Below, in pieces: positions 47,623 to 57,685 of a stretch of DNA of 64,000 bases. The stretch is from Rubripirellula lacrimiformis (GTDB taxonomy: Bacteria; Planctomycetota; Planctomycetia; Pirellulales; Pirellulaceae). Position 1 is the first letter of the stretch; each line of letters opens with the position of its first letter. Below the pieces are notes generated by a model that saw only the letters and a program-made list of their open reading frames with translations, was not told the DNA's origin and did not search any database. The translations under genes were made by a program, and so were the position numbers. The stretch lies in the NCBI RefSeq assembly GCF_007741535.1, contig NZ_CP036525.1:5270001-5334000 (forward strand), written 5' to 3'.

Positions 47623-48482
47623 TGAACAAGCGTGTTTCCGCCCCTAGCACTGATCACAACCAGTCCGTTACCGATCAAAAATCTGTCGTGTCGCCCACGA
47701 GTGGAAATGGAATTGCAATCCAGATTTTCCCCGATTCAGATCTGGCCAGTCGAGCGGCCGCGGACGAAATCGCCGCATTGATCCGCAGTCGCGCCAGCGA
47801 ACAGCGATGTTGCGTGTTGGGTTTGGCGACGGGATCCACACCGGTACGCGTCTACCAGGAACTCGTGCGGCAACACCAAGACGAAGGGCTATCGCTAGAA
47901 AACGTCATCACGTTCAATTTGGACGAATACCTTCCCATGGCCCCCGACGCACAGCAAAGCTATGTGCGTTTCATGCAGCAGAACCTGTTCAACCACGTGG
48001 ACATCCCCGCACAGAACATCCACATCCCTGATGGCACGATTGCGACGGAGGACGTTCCGAACTACTGCCGCGATTATGAAGACAGAATCATTCGTGCCGG
48101 TGGAATCGACCTGCAACTATTGGGCATTGGCCGAACCGGTCACATTGGATTCAACGAACCGGGATCGACGGCCGATTCCATCACACGGATGGTCACCCTG
48201 GATCCCGTGACACGCGCCGATGCAGCCAACGACTTTGGCGGTATCGAAAAGGTTCCATCGCATGCGATCACGATGGGAGTCCGAACGATCTTGCAGTCTC
48301 GCCGCATCCGATTGCTGGCCTTTGGCGATCACAAAGCGTCGATCGTTCAGCGGACCATCGAAGGCGAGGTATCCACCGACATCCCAGCCACCTATTTGCA
48401 ATCGCACTCCGATGTCCAATTCTTGCTGGATCCGGATGCCGCTGCGTTGACCAGCCCCACCGCTTTTGCCAACGAACTTTAA
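47622..48482 (+). CDS. nagB: Glucosamine-6-phosphate deaminase
   Basis: 286 aa. It converts glucosamine-6-phosphate to fructose-6-phosphate and ammonia. Conserved motifs: GLATGSTPVRVY (phosphate loop), TFNLDEYLPM with catalytic Asp, GIGRTGHIGFNEPGS with catalytic His, and SHAITMGVRTIL. About 30 extra N-terminal residues (Ser/Thr/Gln-rich) precede IAIQIFPDSDLAS and may be poorly structured. The start overlaps the upstream PIG-L stop. In intact nan pathways NagB is the final step into glycolysis. Confidence 0.95.
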   Translation: MNKRVSAPSTDHNQSVTDQKSVVSPTSGNGIAIQIFPDSDLASRAAADEIAALIRSRASEQRCCVLGLATGSTPVRVYQELVRQHQDEGLSLENVITFNLDEYLPMAPDAQQSYVRFMQQNLFNHVDIPAQNIHIPDGTIATEDVPNYCRDYEDRIIRAGGIDLQLLGIGRTGHIGFNEPGSTADSITRMVTLDPVTRADAANDFGGIEKVPSHAITMGVRTILQSRRIRLLAFGDHKASIVQRTIEGEVSTDIPATYLQSHSDVQFLLDPDAAALTSPTAFANEL

Positions 48483-48536
48483 TCAGATCAACACGATCCT
48501 AGCCGCCTGTTTTCCCAACCGAGAAGTGAGATCAAG

Positions 48537-49871
48537 ATGAAAGACAAGTCACGCGACCAACACGGTTCCAACAGCGTCACTAGCCGGCGAGACGTATTGC
48601 GCCACGGTGCATCACTGACGGCTGCTGTCGCGGTCGGCGCCCATGGCAGCCGAATGGTCCACGCAGAAACGCCCAGTGCTGACCCGAATCGCACCATCAA
48701 CATTGGCATCGTCGGTGCAGGCGGCCGCGGCACCGGCGCCGTCAACGATTCGCTGACGATCAATGAAAACGTCCGACTGGTCGCGATCGCGGATTTGGAT
48801 CAAGCCAACGCCGAGCGGCTTCGCAAGGGAATGCAGACCCGGCACGGCGAAAAGGTCGACGTCAAAGACGATCGGATTCACACCGGACTGGACGGATACA
48901 AAGCCATCTTGGATGCGCCAGACATTGATGTCGTCTACCTGACCACGTCCCCCGGATTTCGCCCATCGCATATCGCCGAAGCGGTCAGCGCGGGCAAACA
49001 CGTCTTTGCTGAAAAACCATCCTGTGTCGATCCAGCCGGCTATCGCGTCTGCACCGCGGCTCATGACCAAGCCGTCAAAAATGGAACGGCGATCGTCACC
49101 GGGACTCAGTACCGACGTCAGATCAACTATGTCGAAGCGGTGCGCAACATCCACGACGGAATGATCGGCGACATCATCGGTGCGACCACACGATACTGTT
49201 CCGGCGGCATCTGGTACAAAAACCGAGCCGAAGGCGTCAGCGATACTCAGTATCAACTGAACAACTGGATGCACTTCATTTGGTTGTCCGGTGACCAGAT
49301 CACCGAACAAGCGGTTCACAACATCGACCTGATGAATTGGGTGATGGGCGCACCGCCCGAATCCGCCTATGGATCCGGTGGACGCTTCACACGTCCGGAA
49401 GACAGCGAGATGTGGGACAGCATGTCGATTGACTACATGTACCCCGGCGATCGTCCGGTATCGTTCATGTGCCGCCAAATCCCGGGATCCAAGGGCGACA
49501 ACGGCAGCACGATCCGTGGCACCAAGGGGACCGCGATCATTGGATCGGGCAGCAGTGGGTCCCAAATCCTGGATCGCGATGGAAAAGAAATCTGGAAACT
49601 CGGCGGCAGCATCGCGGATGCCTACCGCCAAGAACACAAGGACCTGATGGATTCGATTCGTGCCGGCAAACCCATCGTCGAACTGCGGGAAACAGCGAAC
49701 AGTTCCTTGACCGCCGTGTTAGGACGAATGGCAGCCTACACCGGCCAGAAAGTCACCTGGGATTTCGCGACCAAGGAATCCACCTTGGACCTGTTCCCCG
49801 AATCGATTGATTGGGACGGCGAACGCCCAGCCCCAGCCTACGCAATCCCAGGCAAGACCAAACTCGCCTAG
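48537..49871 (+). CDS. Tat-exported Gfo/Idh/MocA-family oxidoreductase
   Basis: 444 aa. The twin-arginine signal is SRRDVLRHGASLTAAVAVGA (residues 16-35). The Rossmann fold starts at INIGIVGAGGRGTGAVND (NAD-binding GxGxxG). The usual AEKPSCVDPAGYRV block carries the catalytic EKP lysine. The C-terminal alpha/beta domain contains NNWMHFIWLSGDQITEQAVH and NIDLMNWVMG. Planctomycetes have many such exported members; relatives in the GH109 family cleave N-acetylgalactosamine glycosides by an NAD-assisted mechanism, which would suit this locus but is not provable from sequence here. It lies 54 bp after nagB on the same strand. Confidence 0.88.
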   Translation: MKDKSRDQHGSNSVTSRRDVLRHGASLTAAVAVGAHGSRMVHAETPSADPNRTINIGIVGAGGRGTGAVNDSLTINENVRLVAIADLDQANAERLRKGMQTRHGEKVDVKDDRIHTGLDGYKAILDAPDIDVVYLTTSPGFRPSHIAEAVSAGKHVFAEKPSCVDPAGYRVCTAAHDQAVKNGTAIVTGTQYRRQINYVEAVRNIHDGMIGDIIGATTRYCSGGIWYKNRAEGVSDTQYQLNNWMHFIWLSGDQITEQAVHNIDLMNWVMGAPPESAYGSGGRFTRPEDSEMWDSMSIDYMYPGDRPVSFMCRQIPGSKGDNGSTIRGTKGTAIIGSGSSGSQILDRDGKEIWKLGGSIADAYRQEHKDLMDSIRAGKPIVELRETANSSLTAVLGRMAAYTGQKVTWDFATKESTLDLFPESIDWDGERPAPAYAIPGKTKLA

Positions 49872-49933
49872 CACTGGGTTCCTGCCAAGTTCAGGTTCCT
49901 AGTCTGGGAGCCTAGGCTACGTTATCGCGGCCC

Positions 49934-51220
49934 TCAGCGGACCGCTTCATATTCGCAGCTGGCGGTTAGCCCATCACTGTGCACGTTGACGAACCACGCT
50001 GTGGTTCCCGGCGGCAACGGTACGGCGACATGCCAACTATCTCCCTGACGCGTCAGCATCGCTGGCGTCTGAGTCCATTGGCGGCTTCCGGTGATTCCCG
50101 AATCCGTCGTCGAAACCAAGACTGCGTCACGGAGCATTTTCGACGACGAAAACGACACAACGACATCGTCGCCCGTCCGGATCGCCTTGGTGGGGCGACA
50201 CCACGGACCACCGTCACGCACCACACTTTCGGCGAACGCGTAGCTGTCCGGCGGGTTCCAACCGGCCCCATGGCCGTGACGCATTCCGGGGATCAGCGAC
50301 ACCATCGCAACACCCGAAACCGCGCGGTAACAATCGGCCTGTTTGTCCAGCGGAAAATGCTGGTCGCCCGGCCATGATTACCACAGCGATGGCATACTGG
50401 CCTTGTCCATGCGAACCATCGGGTCCCAAACCTGTTGATAGATTGGATTGTCCCCCAACGCGCGGCCATACTGGTTACCAGCGTCCGACAGACTTCCGCA
50501 ACCATAGGTCGGGATTGCAAATGCGAATCGATTGTCGATTCCCATGACCGTGCTGGTGATGATCCCGCCCCAGGAGATGCCCATCACGCCCACCCGATCG
50601 GCATCGACTTCGGGAAGCGAACGCAACAACGAATTGGCCAGCACGGTATCGGCAACGGCATGGTACATCCACTGATCAGCGATTGGCTGGTCGCTATCGG
50701 CATAGATTCCGTTTCGCCGAGGTCCCGGCCATGCATGGCGTTTTCACTGCTTGGTGCTGCTATCGCGCTGGTCCGTCTGTCCTTCGACCGCGATGCTGAT
50801 GGCGGCAAATCCATTCTCGTTCCACTTCTGGACCCATTCCTTGAATGCGGATCCTCCACCGCCGTGAACCAGCACGACGCCCGGAACCTTTCCTTCACTT
50901 CCCGTGGCCTGCTCGGCTCCCTTTCCGTGCCCCGCTTCCTTGATCTGCCCCGCTTCCTTGATCTGCTCGGGCGTTGGCATTCCGATCCAAGCGAACACGC
51001 GAGTCGTTTTTCCCTGATAGGGCAACGCATCGTAGTAGATGGCACGCAACGGCGGACTCTGTTCGAATCCTTCGGCGACACGATATTGGGGTGCGTCGAC
51101 GAGTTGCCCCAGCAATTCAACCTGATCACGAAGCGACTCGAAATCCTCAGCAAGCAAAGTTTGATGGTGCACGACCATCGAAACTGCTATCCACGCCCCA
51201 ATGATCAAACCACGAATCAT
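49934..51220 (-). pseudogene. Exported alpha/beta hydrolase broken by two nonsense codons
   Basis: One continuous frame from ATG 51220 (signal MIRGLIIGAWIAVSMVVHHQ) to 49934, about 429 codons, interrupted by TGA at 50744-50746 and TAA at 50378-50380. Reading through gives a full dienelactone-hydrolase/acetylxylan-esterase-like protein: PGVVLVHGGGGSAFKEWVQK, then KRHAWPGPRRNGIYADSDQP after the first stop, the nucleophile elbow GVMGISWGG, YGCGSLSDAGNQYGR and, after the second stop, SWPGDQHFPLDKQADCY and GMRHGHGAGWN with the terminal His. The first stop likely replaces a Trp codon. No frameshift is needed. A short duplication, EQIKEAGQIKEAG, is also present. Confidence 0.8.
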
Positions 51221-51522
51221 TCCACACACTCGTTCTGCTTGCAAAAATGGATGTGACTTGGTCCCTGGCCAGCGGATCGACGACCGCACCAGGGTTGACC
51301 GAAGTGTAAAACTACCAACACTGGACCGTCACCGCTTTGGCACGCGATTCGCTGCCGGGTGGGCAACGGACGATCCCCCTTTGCAGATCCGCCGTTTCCC
51401 AGTCGGATCGCGACTGGGCCCGACTTGGGCCCGACTGACCGTCAAGCAGTGTACGCTGTCGGCAGATCGCAAAGACGGCCATCGATGCTGTCCCGCTATT
51501 TTCAACAAGAACACGAAACGAT

Positions 51523-52605
51523 ATGAAACCAAACCTTTTCCAATCGTACACGCTGAAAGACATCACTCTGCGAAATCGGATCGCGGTGTCACCGATGTGT
51601 CAGTATTCATCCGATGATGGATTCCCCAACGATTGGCACCTCGTGCACCTGGGGTCGCGTGCGGTCGGCGGCGCAGGTTTGGTGGTTGTGGAAGCGACGG
51701 CGGTTTCCCCCGAAGGTCGGATCAGCCCACAGGACAGTGGCATCTATACCGACCAGCACGTCGAACCGTTTGCGAAGATCAATCGCTTCATGACGCAACA
51801 CGGGTCCGTCCCAGGAATCCAGCTGGCCCACGCCGGTCGCAAGGCGAGCGCCAGCAAGCCCTGGGAAGGGGACCATCACATTGGTCCTGACGAAGGCGGA
51901 TGGGCCACGATCGCTCCGACGGCCGAGGCGTTCGGCAGTAACTTGCCGAAGGTGCCAAAGGAAATGAGTATCGATGACATCCACCGCGTGAAACAGAACT
52001 TTGTCGACGCCGCACGCCGTTCGCTGGATGCTGGTTTCCAGTGGCTGCAGATTCACTTTGCCCATGGATACTTGGCACACGAGTTCTATTCGCCGCTGTC
52101 CAACAAGCGAACCGACCAGTACGGCGGCAGCTTCGACAATCGAATCCGATTCTTGATGGAAACGTTCGCTGGAGTCCGCGAGGTTTGGCCCGAGCGACTT
52201 CCATTGACGGTCCGACTGTCGGTCACCGATTGGATCGACGGCGGTGTCACGATCGACGAATCGATCGAGCTGACCCGGCGATTGAAATCCGCTGGACTTG
52301 ATCTGTTGGACGTCAGCCATGGTTTTGTGACCCCCGACATCTCCAGCGTCCCCTGGGGTGCCGGCATGATGCTTCCTCACGCCGGACGCATTCGCACAGA
52401 AGCGGACATCCCGACAACCACTAGCTGGTTGATCACCGACCCGGTCCAAGCCGAAACGGCGATCCACAACGGCCAAGTCGATGTCGTTTCCTTGGGCCGT
52501 GAAATGTTACGAGACCCATATTGGCCGTACCACGCGGCCAAACAACTTGGCGTCGAGGATCGATCCGGTATCCTTCCCGATCAGTACGCCCGAGCGGTCC
52601 AGTAG
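51523..52605 (+). CDS. NADH:flavin oxidoreductase, old yellow enzyme (YqjM/NamA type)
   Basis: 360 aa FMN-dependent ene-reductase with a TIM barrel. The N-terminus NLFQSYTLKDITLRNRIAVS then PMCQYSSDDG has the YqjM-type cysteine and tyrosine. QLAHAGRKASA supplies the His/Gly loop and IHFAHGYLAHEFYSPLSNKR then TDQYGGSFDNR is the classic active-site stretch; the common HxAH reads HFAH. It ends in DVVSLGREMLRDPYWPYHAA. Such enzymes reduce activated C=C bonds. It is followed by an AcuI/YhdH-type reductase 68 bp later, so the two may handle unsaturated aldehydes or acyl compounds together. Confidence 0.93.
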   Translation: MKPNLFQSYTLKDITLRNRIAVSPMCQYSSDDGFPNDWHLVHLGSRAVGGAGLVVVEATAVSPEGRISPQDSGIYTDQHVEPFAKINRFMTQHGSVPGIQLAHAGRKASASKPWEGDHHIGPDEGGWATIAPTAEAFGSNLPKVPKEMSIDDIHRVKQNFVDAARRSLDAGFQWLQIHFAHGYLAHEFYSPLSNKRTDQYGGSFDNRIRFLMETFAGVREVWPERLPLTVRLSVTDWIDGGVTIDESIELTRRLKSAGLDLLDVSHGFVTPDISSVPWGAGMMLPHAGRIRTEADIPTTTSWLITDPVQAETAIHNGQVDVVSLGREMLRDPYWPYHAAKQLGVEDRSGILPDQYARAVQ

Positions 52606-52673
52606 CCAAAACCCTCGGTGGCGATCTTGCGGCAACATGCCAAGCGATCCGACGCCCATTCAGTATCTCCAAC

Positions 52674-53678
52674 ATGAACGAAGCGATGACATTCAACGCA
52701 CTGGTAATCGAGAAGACTGGCGAATCAGAAGTTGCCGCGTCCATGGAATCATTGACCGTCGATCAGCTTCCCGCAGGCAATGTCACCGTGGCGATCGATT
52801 ACACGACCGTCAACTTCAAAGACGGTTTGTGCATGCAGTCGCGCAGTCCTCTGGTCCGCAACTACCCGCACGTTGCCGGGATCGATTTCGCCGGTACGGT
52901 CGAGGCATCGGACGACTCTCGCTACAAACCGGGCGACAAAGTCATCCTGACCGGTTGGAATGTCGGCGAATCGCATTGGGGTGGCTTTTCACAGAAGGCT
53001 CGCGTCGATGCCGACTGGTTGGTTCCGCTGCCCGATGGTCTGACCACACGCCAAGCGATGGCAGTCGGCACAGCGGGCGTCGCAGCCATTTTGGCTGTGA
53101 TCGCTTTGGAAAAACATGGCCTGAAACCTGACCACGGCGAAGTGCTGGTCACGGGAGCAGCCGGTGGGGTGGGTTCCATCGCGACGGCTGTGCTGGGGAA
53201 TCTCGGCTATCAAGTCGCTGCGGTGACTGGCCGACCAGAGGCCGCCGACTACCTGACGTCTTTGGGTGCGACTCGAATCGTCCCACGCAGTGAAATCGAT
53301 ACGGTATCCAAACGGCCGATGGAATCAGCGACCTGGGCCGGCTGCGTCGATGCCGTGGGCGGCGAAATGCTGGCTCGCGTGCTGGGCCAGATGAAGTACG
53401 GCGGATCGGTCGCTGCGGTTGGACTGGCCGGCGGTTCGTCGCTGCCCACCACCGTGATTCCATTCTTGCTACGCGGAGTCAACTTGCTGGGAATCGACAG
53501 TGTTCTGCAACCGTTCCCGAATCGACTGGAAGCATGGCAACGTATCGCAGCGGATTTGCCGCTGGCGAAATTGGACGCCATGATCCAGCCGGCAACGCTG
53601 GCGGACGTCCCCAGGCTGACCACCGATATCCTTCAAGGCAAAATCAAAGGCCGAGTCGTGGTCGACGTGAACTCATGA
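52674..53678 (+). CDS. AcuI/YhdH-type quinone (acrylyl-CoA) reductase
   Basis: 334 aa zinc-free medium-chain dehydrogenase/reductase. I chose ATG 52674 (MNEAMTFNALVIEK); 52686 is an alternative. The N-terminal GroES-like domain has VNFKDGLCMQSRSPLVRNYP then HVAGIDFAGTVEAS, followed by the nucleotide-binding domain with GEVLVTGAAGGVGSIATAVLG. DPGDKVILTGW-like text (KPGDKVILTGWNVGESHWGG) is the YhdH/YhfP signature. AcuI-type members reduce acrylyl-CoA with NADPH. No DMSP lyase or CoA ligase is nearby, so the substrate is open. Confidence 0.9.
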   Translation: MNEAMTFNALVIEKTGESEVAASMESLTVDQLPAGNVTVAIDYTTVNFKDGLCMQSRSPLVRNYPHVAGIDFAGTVEASDDSRYKPGDKVILTGWNVGESHWGGFSQKARVDADWLVPLPDGLTTRQAMAVGTAGVAAILAVIALEKHGLKPDHGEVLVTGAAGGVGSIATAVLGNLGYQVAAVTGRPEAADYLTSLGATRIVPRSEIDTVSKRPMESATWAGCVDAVGGEMLARVLGQMKYGGSVAAVGLAGGSSLPTTVIPFLLRGVNLLGIDSVLQPFPNRLEAWQRIAADLPLAKLDAMIQPATLADVPRLTTDILQGKIKGRVVVDVNS

Positions 53679-53848
53679 TTTCGGCATTTGGCAGCGAAGG
53701 GGGCGAACAACCAATCGCATGTCCAGGCCCAACCGGCCCGGCCACCGGTTCGAAATGAAACCGTTTGTAAGTTCGTGTTGCGGTGGTTGAAATACCATAG
53801 AATGTTGGTCCCTCCCCAACACTCCCGCCCCAACCTGCCTTTTCGCCC

Positions 53849-56215
53849 ATGGTTCGCTGCTTCCCGCCGCCGCTGATCGGCATGCTCGTGTTCGTAGTCG
53901 TCTCGGCTGCTTGCCAGCGTGAATCGCCGGCGGACGAAACCGAGTACTTCGAGCGCAAGATTCGTCCGCTGCTCAGCGAACACTGTTACTCGTGTCATTC
54001 ATCCGATGCCGAAACAATCCACGGTGGCTTGCTGCTGGATTCTGCCGCGGGGATCCAACGTGGTGGCGACAGCGGGGAACTGCTGAATTCGGATACGCCG
54101 GGCGGCAGCTTGCTGATCGATTCGATCCTTTATGACGGCGACATCCAGATGCCGCCGGAAGGAAAACTTTCGGACCGCGACATTGCGGAACTGAAACGCT
54201 GGGTCGACGCAGGAGCCCACTTTCCCGAATCGGTCGATCAACCCGCGCTTGCCAGCGGTGAAGTCGACTACGCCGAGGGTAAAAAGTTCTGGTCTTTCCA
54301 ACCGGTGCAGCGTCATCCGCTGCCAGAGATCCAGCACCAACAGTGGCCGCAAACGCGATTGGATCACTTCGTGTTGGCGCCGATCGAGCAAGAAGGATTG
54401 ACGCCATCGCCGCCGGCGGATCGTGCAACGTTGATCCGACGACTTAGCTTTGACCTGATCGGTATGCCGCCCACGCCGCAACAGGTTCGTGACTTTGTCG
54501 CCGATGACGATCCCGACGCGTACCGGCGGCTGGTCGATTCGCTGTTGGAATCGCCCCAGTACGGCGAACACTGGGCCCGGTGGTGGTTGGACATGGCACG
54601 CTATACCGACCGAACCGCCAGCTGGCTCTATCAAAACGGTCAACCACACTTGTATCGCGATTGGGTCGTCGATGCGATGAACCAAGACATGGCCTACGAC
54701 GAATTCATTCGTCGACAACTGGCCACCGATTTGATGCCGCAAACCGGTCCCGAAGATCTTTCGGCGCTCGGCTTTGTCAGTCTCAGTCCCACCTATTGGA
54801 AAGAGCTGAAGCTACCGTGCGAAATCATCAACGTGATCGTCGCGGACGAATGGGAAGAACGTGTCGATGCCGTCTCGCGGACCTTCATGGGACTGACAGT
54901 CGCCTGTGCTCGATGCCATGATCACAAGTTCGATCCGATCAGCACGGAAGATTACTACGCGATCGCCGGTATCTTCGCCAGTTGTCGACAAATCGAACGT
55001 CCACTGGTATCGGAAGAACAGTACCAACCCGTGCGGATCGCAAAAGCACAGGTCGCCAAAATCCAGACCGAGATAGCGAAGCTAAAAAAGGAAAAGCCGC
55101 AACCCAAAGCGAAGCTTGACGAACTGGCCGCCAAAGTCAAGGAAATCGAAACCACGACCGCACTGTACGACACACCGCTGGCCCCCGCCCTATCGGAGGA
55201 ATCGATGTTGGTGGTTCGCGCCGGGAAAACGCCACAAGAGGGCACACGGATCGAGTACCAGGCGGAACCTCGTGATCTGCCCGCCTACATCCGGGGAAAT
55301 CCCAATCGTCCGGGGCCGATCGTTCCGCGTCGATTCTTGAAGGTGCTATCCGACGATCCACAACCGTATCGCGATGGTAGCGGGCGACTGGAACTGGCAG
55401 AATCCTTGACCACCGAAGCTGCGTCTTTGACGGCTCGCGTGATCGTGAATCGAATCTGGCTGGCACACTTTGGGCAGGGCATCGTCAGCACGCCCAGCAA
55501 CTTTGGCAATCAAGGTAGCCCACCGACGCACCCGCAGTTGCTGGATGATCTGGCCGCCCGATTCATCGCAGACGGATGGTCGATCAAACGCTTGCACCGC
55601 GAAATCCTGCTCTCGGCAACGTGGCAGCAATCCTCCGCATCGGCAGATGACTCGTCGACGGATCCCGACAACCAATGGCTGTCCCGGATGAACCGCCGTC
55701 GCATCACGTTCGAGCAATGGCGGGATGCGATGCTGCTGGCCAGTGATCGACTGGATAAAAAGATGGGGGGCGATTCGGTGGATGTCGACGCCCCAAACAA
55801 TCACCGCCGGACGCTGTACGCCACGATTCATCGCCGCGACATGTCGCCAACCTTGATGGTCCACGACTTCCCGGATCCGACTCAGCACAGTCCACAGCGA
55901 GTTCCGACCGTCACCGCCCTGCAAGGACTCTACGCGCTCAACGGACCACTCCTGTTAAGCCAGTCGCAGGCCGTGGTTTCGCGGCTTTCGCAACAAGCAT
56001 CGGGCGTCGGTGACCGCCACCAAATCAAGACACTGTACTGGTGGCTCTTTTCGCGTGAACCGAGCGACCGCGAGATCGAAATGGGACTCGCGTTTCTGGG
56101 CACTTCGTCACCGATCGCAAATGCCCATGACGAGCCCAGCGAAACCCGTTCGTCGCGTTGGCAGCAGTACGCCCACGTCCTGCTCGCGTCCAACGAATTC
56201 CTCTTTGTCGATTAA
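53849..56215 (+). CDS. PSCyt1/DUF1549/DUF1553 planctomycete cytochrome protein
   Basis: 788 aa exported multi-domain protein. After a signal segment (LIGMLVFVVVSAACQ) comes a PSCyt1 cytochrome c domain with heme site CYSCH near residue 49 and the methionine region IQMPPEGKLSDRD. PSCyt2/DUF1549 follows (TRLDHFVLAPIEQEGLTPSP ... LTVACARCHDHKFDPIS, a second CxxCH), then a coiled-coil linker (IAKLKKEKPQPKAKLDELAA) and PSD1/DUF1553 (LTARVIVNRIWLAHFGQGIV ... MNRRRITFEQWRDAMLLAS). This fixed arrangement is almost confined to planctomycetes and relatives. It is partnered by the DUF1501 gene nine bases downstream. Role unknown; periplasmic electron transfer or carbohydrate-linked oxidation has been proposed. 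Confidence 0.93.
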   Translation: MVRCFPPPLIGMLVFVVVSAACQRESPADETEYFERKIRPLLSEHCYSCHSSDAETIHGGLLLDSAAGIQRGGDSGELLNSDTPGGSLLIDSILYDGDIQMPPEGKLSDRDIAELKRWVDAGAHFPESVDQPALASGEVDYAEGKKFWSFQPVQRHPLPEIQHQQWPQTRLDHFVLAPIEQEGLTPSPPADRATLIRRLSFDLIGMPPTPQQVRDFVADDDPDAYRRLVDSLLESPQYGEHWARWWLDMARYTDRTASWLYQNGQPHLYRDWVVDAMNQDMAYDEFIRRQLATDLMPQTGPEDLSALGFVSLSPTYWKELKLPCEIINVIVADEWEERVDAVSRTFMGLTVACARCHDHKFDPISTEDYYAIAGIFASCRQIERPLVSEEQYQPVRIAKAQVAKIQTEIAKLKKEKPQPKAKLDELAAKVKEIETTTALYDTPLAPALSEESMLVVRAGKTPQEGTRIEYQAEPRDLPAYIRGNPNRPGPIVPRRFLKVLSDDPQPYRDGSGRLELAESLTTEAASLTARVIVNRIWLAHFGQGIVSTPSNFGNQGSPPTHPQLLDDLAARFIADGWSIKRLHREILLSATWQQSSASADDSSTDPDNQWLSRMNRRRITFEQWRDAMLLASDRLDKKMGGDSVDVDAPNNHRRTLYATIHRRDMSPTLMVHDFPDPTQHSPQRVPTVTALQGLYALNGPLLLSQSQAVVSRLSQQASGVGDRHQIKTLYWWLFSREPSDREIEMGLAFLGTSSPIANAHDEPSETRSSRWQQYAHVLLASNEFLFVD

Positions 56216-56224
56216 GGCAGACCG

Positions 56225-57619
56225 ATGACACGAAACAATCCTGGTCCAGCGTCGTTTGACCGACGACAGATGCTGCGTCAATTCGGTGGTGGCATCGGAG
56301 CGATGGGTGCTGCCAGCATGATGCCAAGCAACGCGATCGCGGCGGCGACGGGAACTTCTCCGATCGGCCCGCACTTTCCAGCCAAGGCCAAGCGAGTCAT
56401 CCACCTGTTCATGAATGGTGGTCCCTACCAAGGCGACTTGTTCGATCCTAAACCGCTGTTGGAAAAGTATGCGGGAACAAAGCCCTCCGGGGCTGACTTG
56501 CTGACCGAACGACCCACTGGCGGACTGCTGCCGTCGCCATTTAAGTTCCGGCCACGCGGCGAAAGCGGCGTGCAGGTCAGTGACCTGCTGCCGCACATCA
56601 GTCAGCACATCGACGACATTTGCGTGCTGAAATCACTGCACGCGGACAATCCCAATCATGGGCCCGCACTGCTGCAGATGAACAACGGCACGATCATCCC
56701 AACGCGACCCAGCATGGGCGCTTGGTTCTTGTACGGTTTGGGCAGCGAGAATGCGAACCTTCCCGGCTACGTCGTTCTGTGTCCTGGCAGACCCGTCCGG
56801 TTCTCGATCCTATGGAACAGTGCCTTCCTGCCGTCCGAGCACCAAGGCACCTACATCAATCATTCAACGATCCAGCCCGACAAGATGTTGCCGCATCTAA
56901 GCAACACAAAATGGGACGATCAGACCCAACGGGATCAACTGGATCTGTTGCGACAAATCAACGCGGAACATATCGCTAGCCGTGCCGGCGATTCCGTCCT
57001 GCGAGCTCGCAATGAATCGATGCAAACGGCCTATCGGATGCAGTTTGCGGCCAGCGAGGCATTCGACGTCACCAGAGAAACCAAACTGTCCAAAGACGCG
57101 TACGGTCCGGGACATTTTGCCAACGGCTGCTTGCTGGCACGCAGGTTGGTGGAACGCGGCGTGCGATTCGTCCAGGTCTATTACGGAAACGGACAACCGT
57201 GGGACACACACAGTGGGCACGACGAGACGGTCCCGAAGCTGTGCAAAAACATCGACCAACCGATCGCCGCTCTGATTTCGGATCTGAAAGAACGCGGACT
57301 CCTTGATGACACTTTGATCGTCTGGGGCGGCGAATTTGGTCGCACGCCAACGTCGGAGAACGGTAACGGCCGTGACCATAACCACCACGGATTCAGCATG
57401 TGGATGGCCGGTGGCGGGGTCAAAGGCGGGACCAGCTACGGTGAAACCGATGACTTCGGATTCAAATCCGTCGTCGACAAAGTCCACGTGCACGACCTTC
57501 ATGCCACGATTCTGCACCTGCTTGGACTGGATCACCAACGGCTGACCTACCGACATGCCGGTCGTGACTTTCGATTAACCGATGTCTACGGGCGAGTCGT
57601 CCACGACATCATTGCGTAG
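56225..57619 (+). CDS. Tat-exported DUF1501 protein
   Basis: 464 aa of the DUF1501 family, alkaline phosphatase/sulfatase-like fold. The twin-arginine signal DRRQMLRQFGGGIGAMGAAS is followed by KAKRVIHLFMNGGPYQGDLF with the metal-type Asn/Gly/Gln segment, VLKSLHADNPNHGPALLQMN, WDTHSGHDETVPKLCKN and LIVWGGEFGRTPTSENGNGR with DHNHHGFSMWMAGGG. The His/Asp content in the last two blocks suggests metal binding. It always pairs with DUF1549/DUF1553 proteins in planctomycetes, as here with a nine-base gap. Biochemical role unproven. Confidence 0.92.
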   Translation: MTRNNPGPASFDRRQMLRQFGGGIGAMGAASMMPSNAIAAATGTSPIGPHFPAKAKRVIHLFMNGGPYQGDLFDPKPLLEKYAGTKPSGADLLTERPTGGLLPSPFKFRPRGESGVQVSDLLPHISQHIDDICVLKSLHADNPNHGPALLQMNNGTIIPTRPSMGAWFLYGLGSENANLPGYVVLCPGRPVRFSILWNSAFLPSEHQGTYINHSTIQPDKMLPHLSNTKWDDQTQRDQLDLLRQINAEHIASRAGDSVLRARNESMQTAYRMQFAASEAFDVTRETKLSKDAYGPGHFANGCLLARRLVERGVRFVQVYYGNGQPWDTHSGHDETVPKLCKNIDQPIAALISDLKERGLLDDTLIVWGGEFGRTPTSENGNGRDHNHHGFSMWMAGGGVKGGTSYGETDDFGFKSVVDKVHVHDLHATILHLLGLDHQRLTYRHAGRDFRLTDVYGRVVHDIIA

Positions 57620-57685
57620 GTCTTCTCGGGGCCCCTTGCCCAGCGATGATGACATTCAATCTGCCTACGGTTTCACTCTCTAAGA

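Noticed and set aside
50744-50746. Selenocysteine codon in the broken hydrolase
   Set aside because: The TGA replaces a likely Trp, not a Cys or Ser, there is no sign of a SECIS element, and a second stop (TAA) follows downstream.
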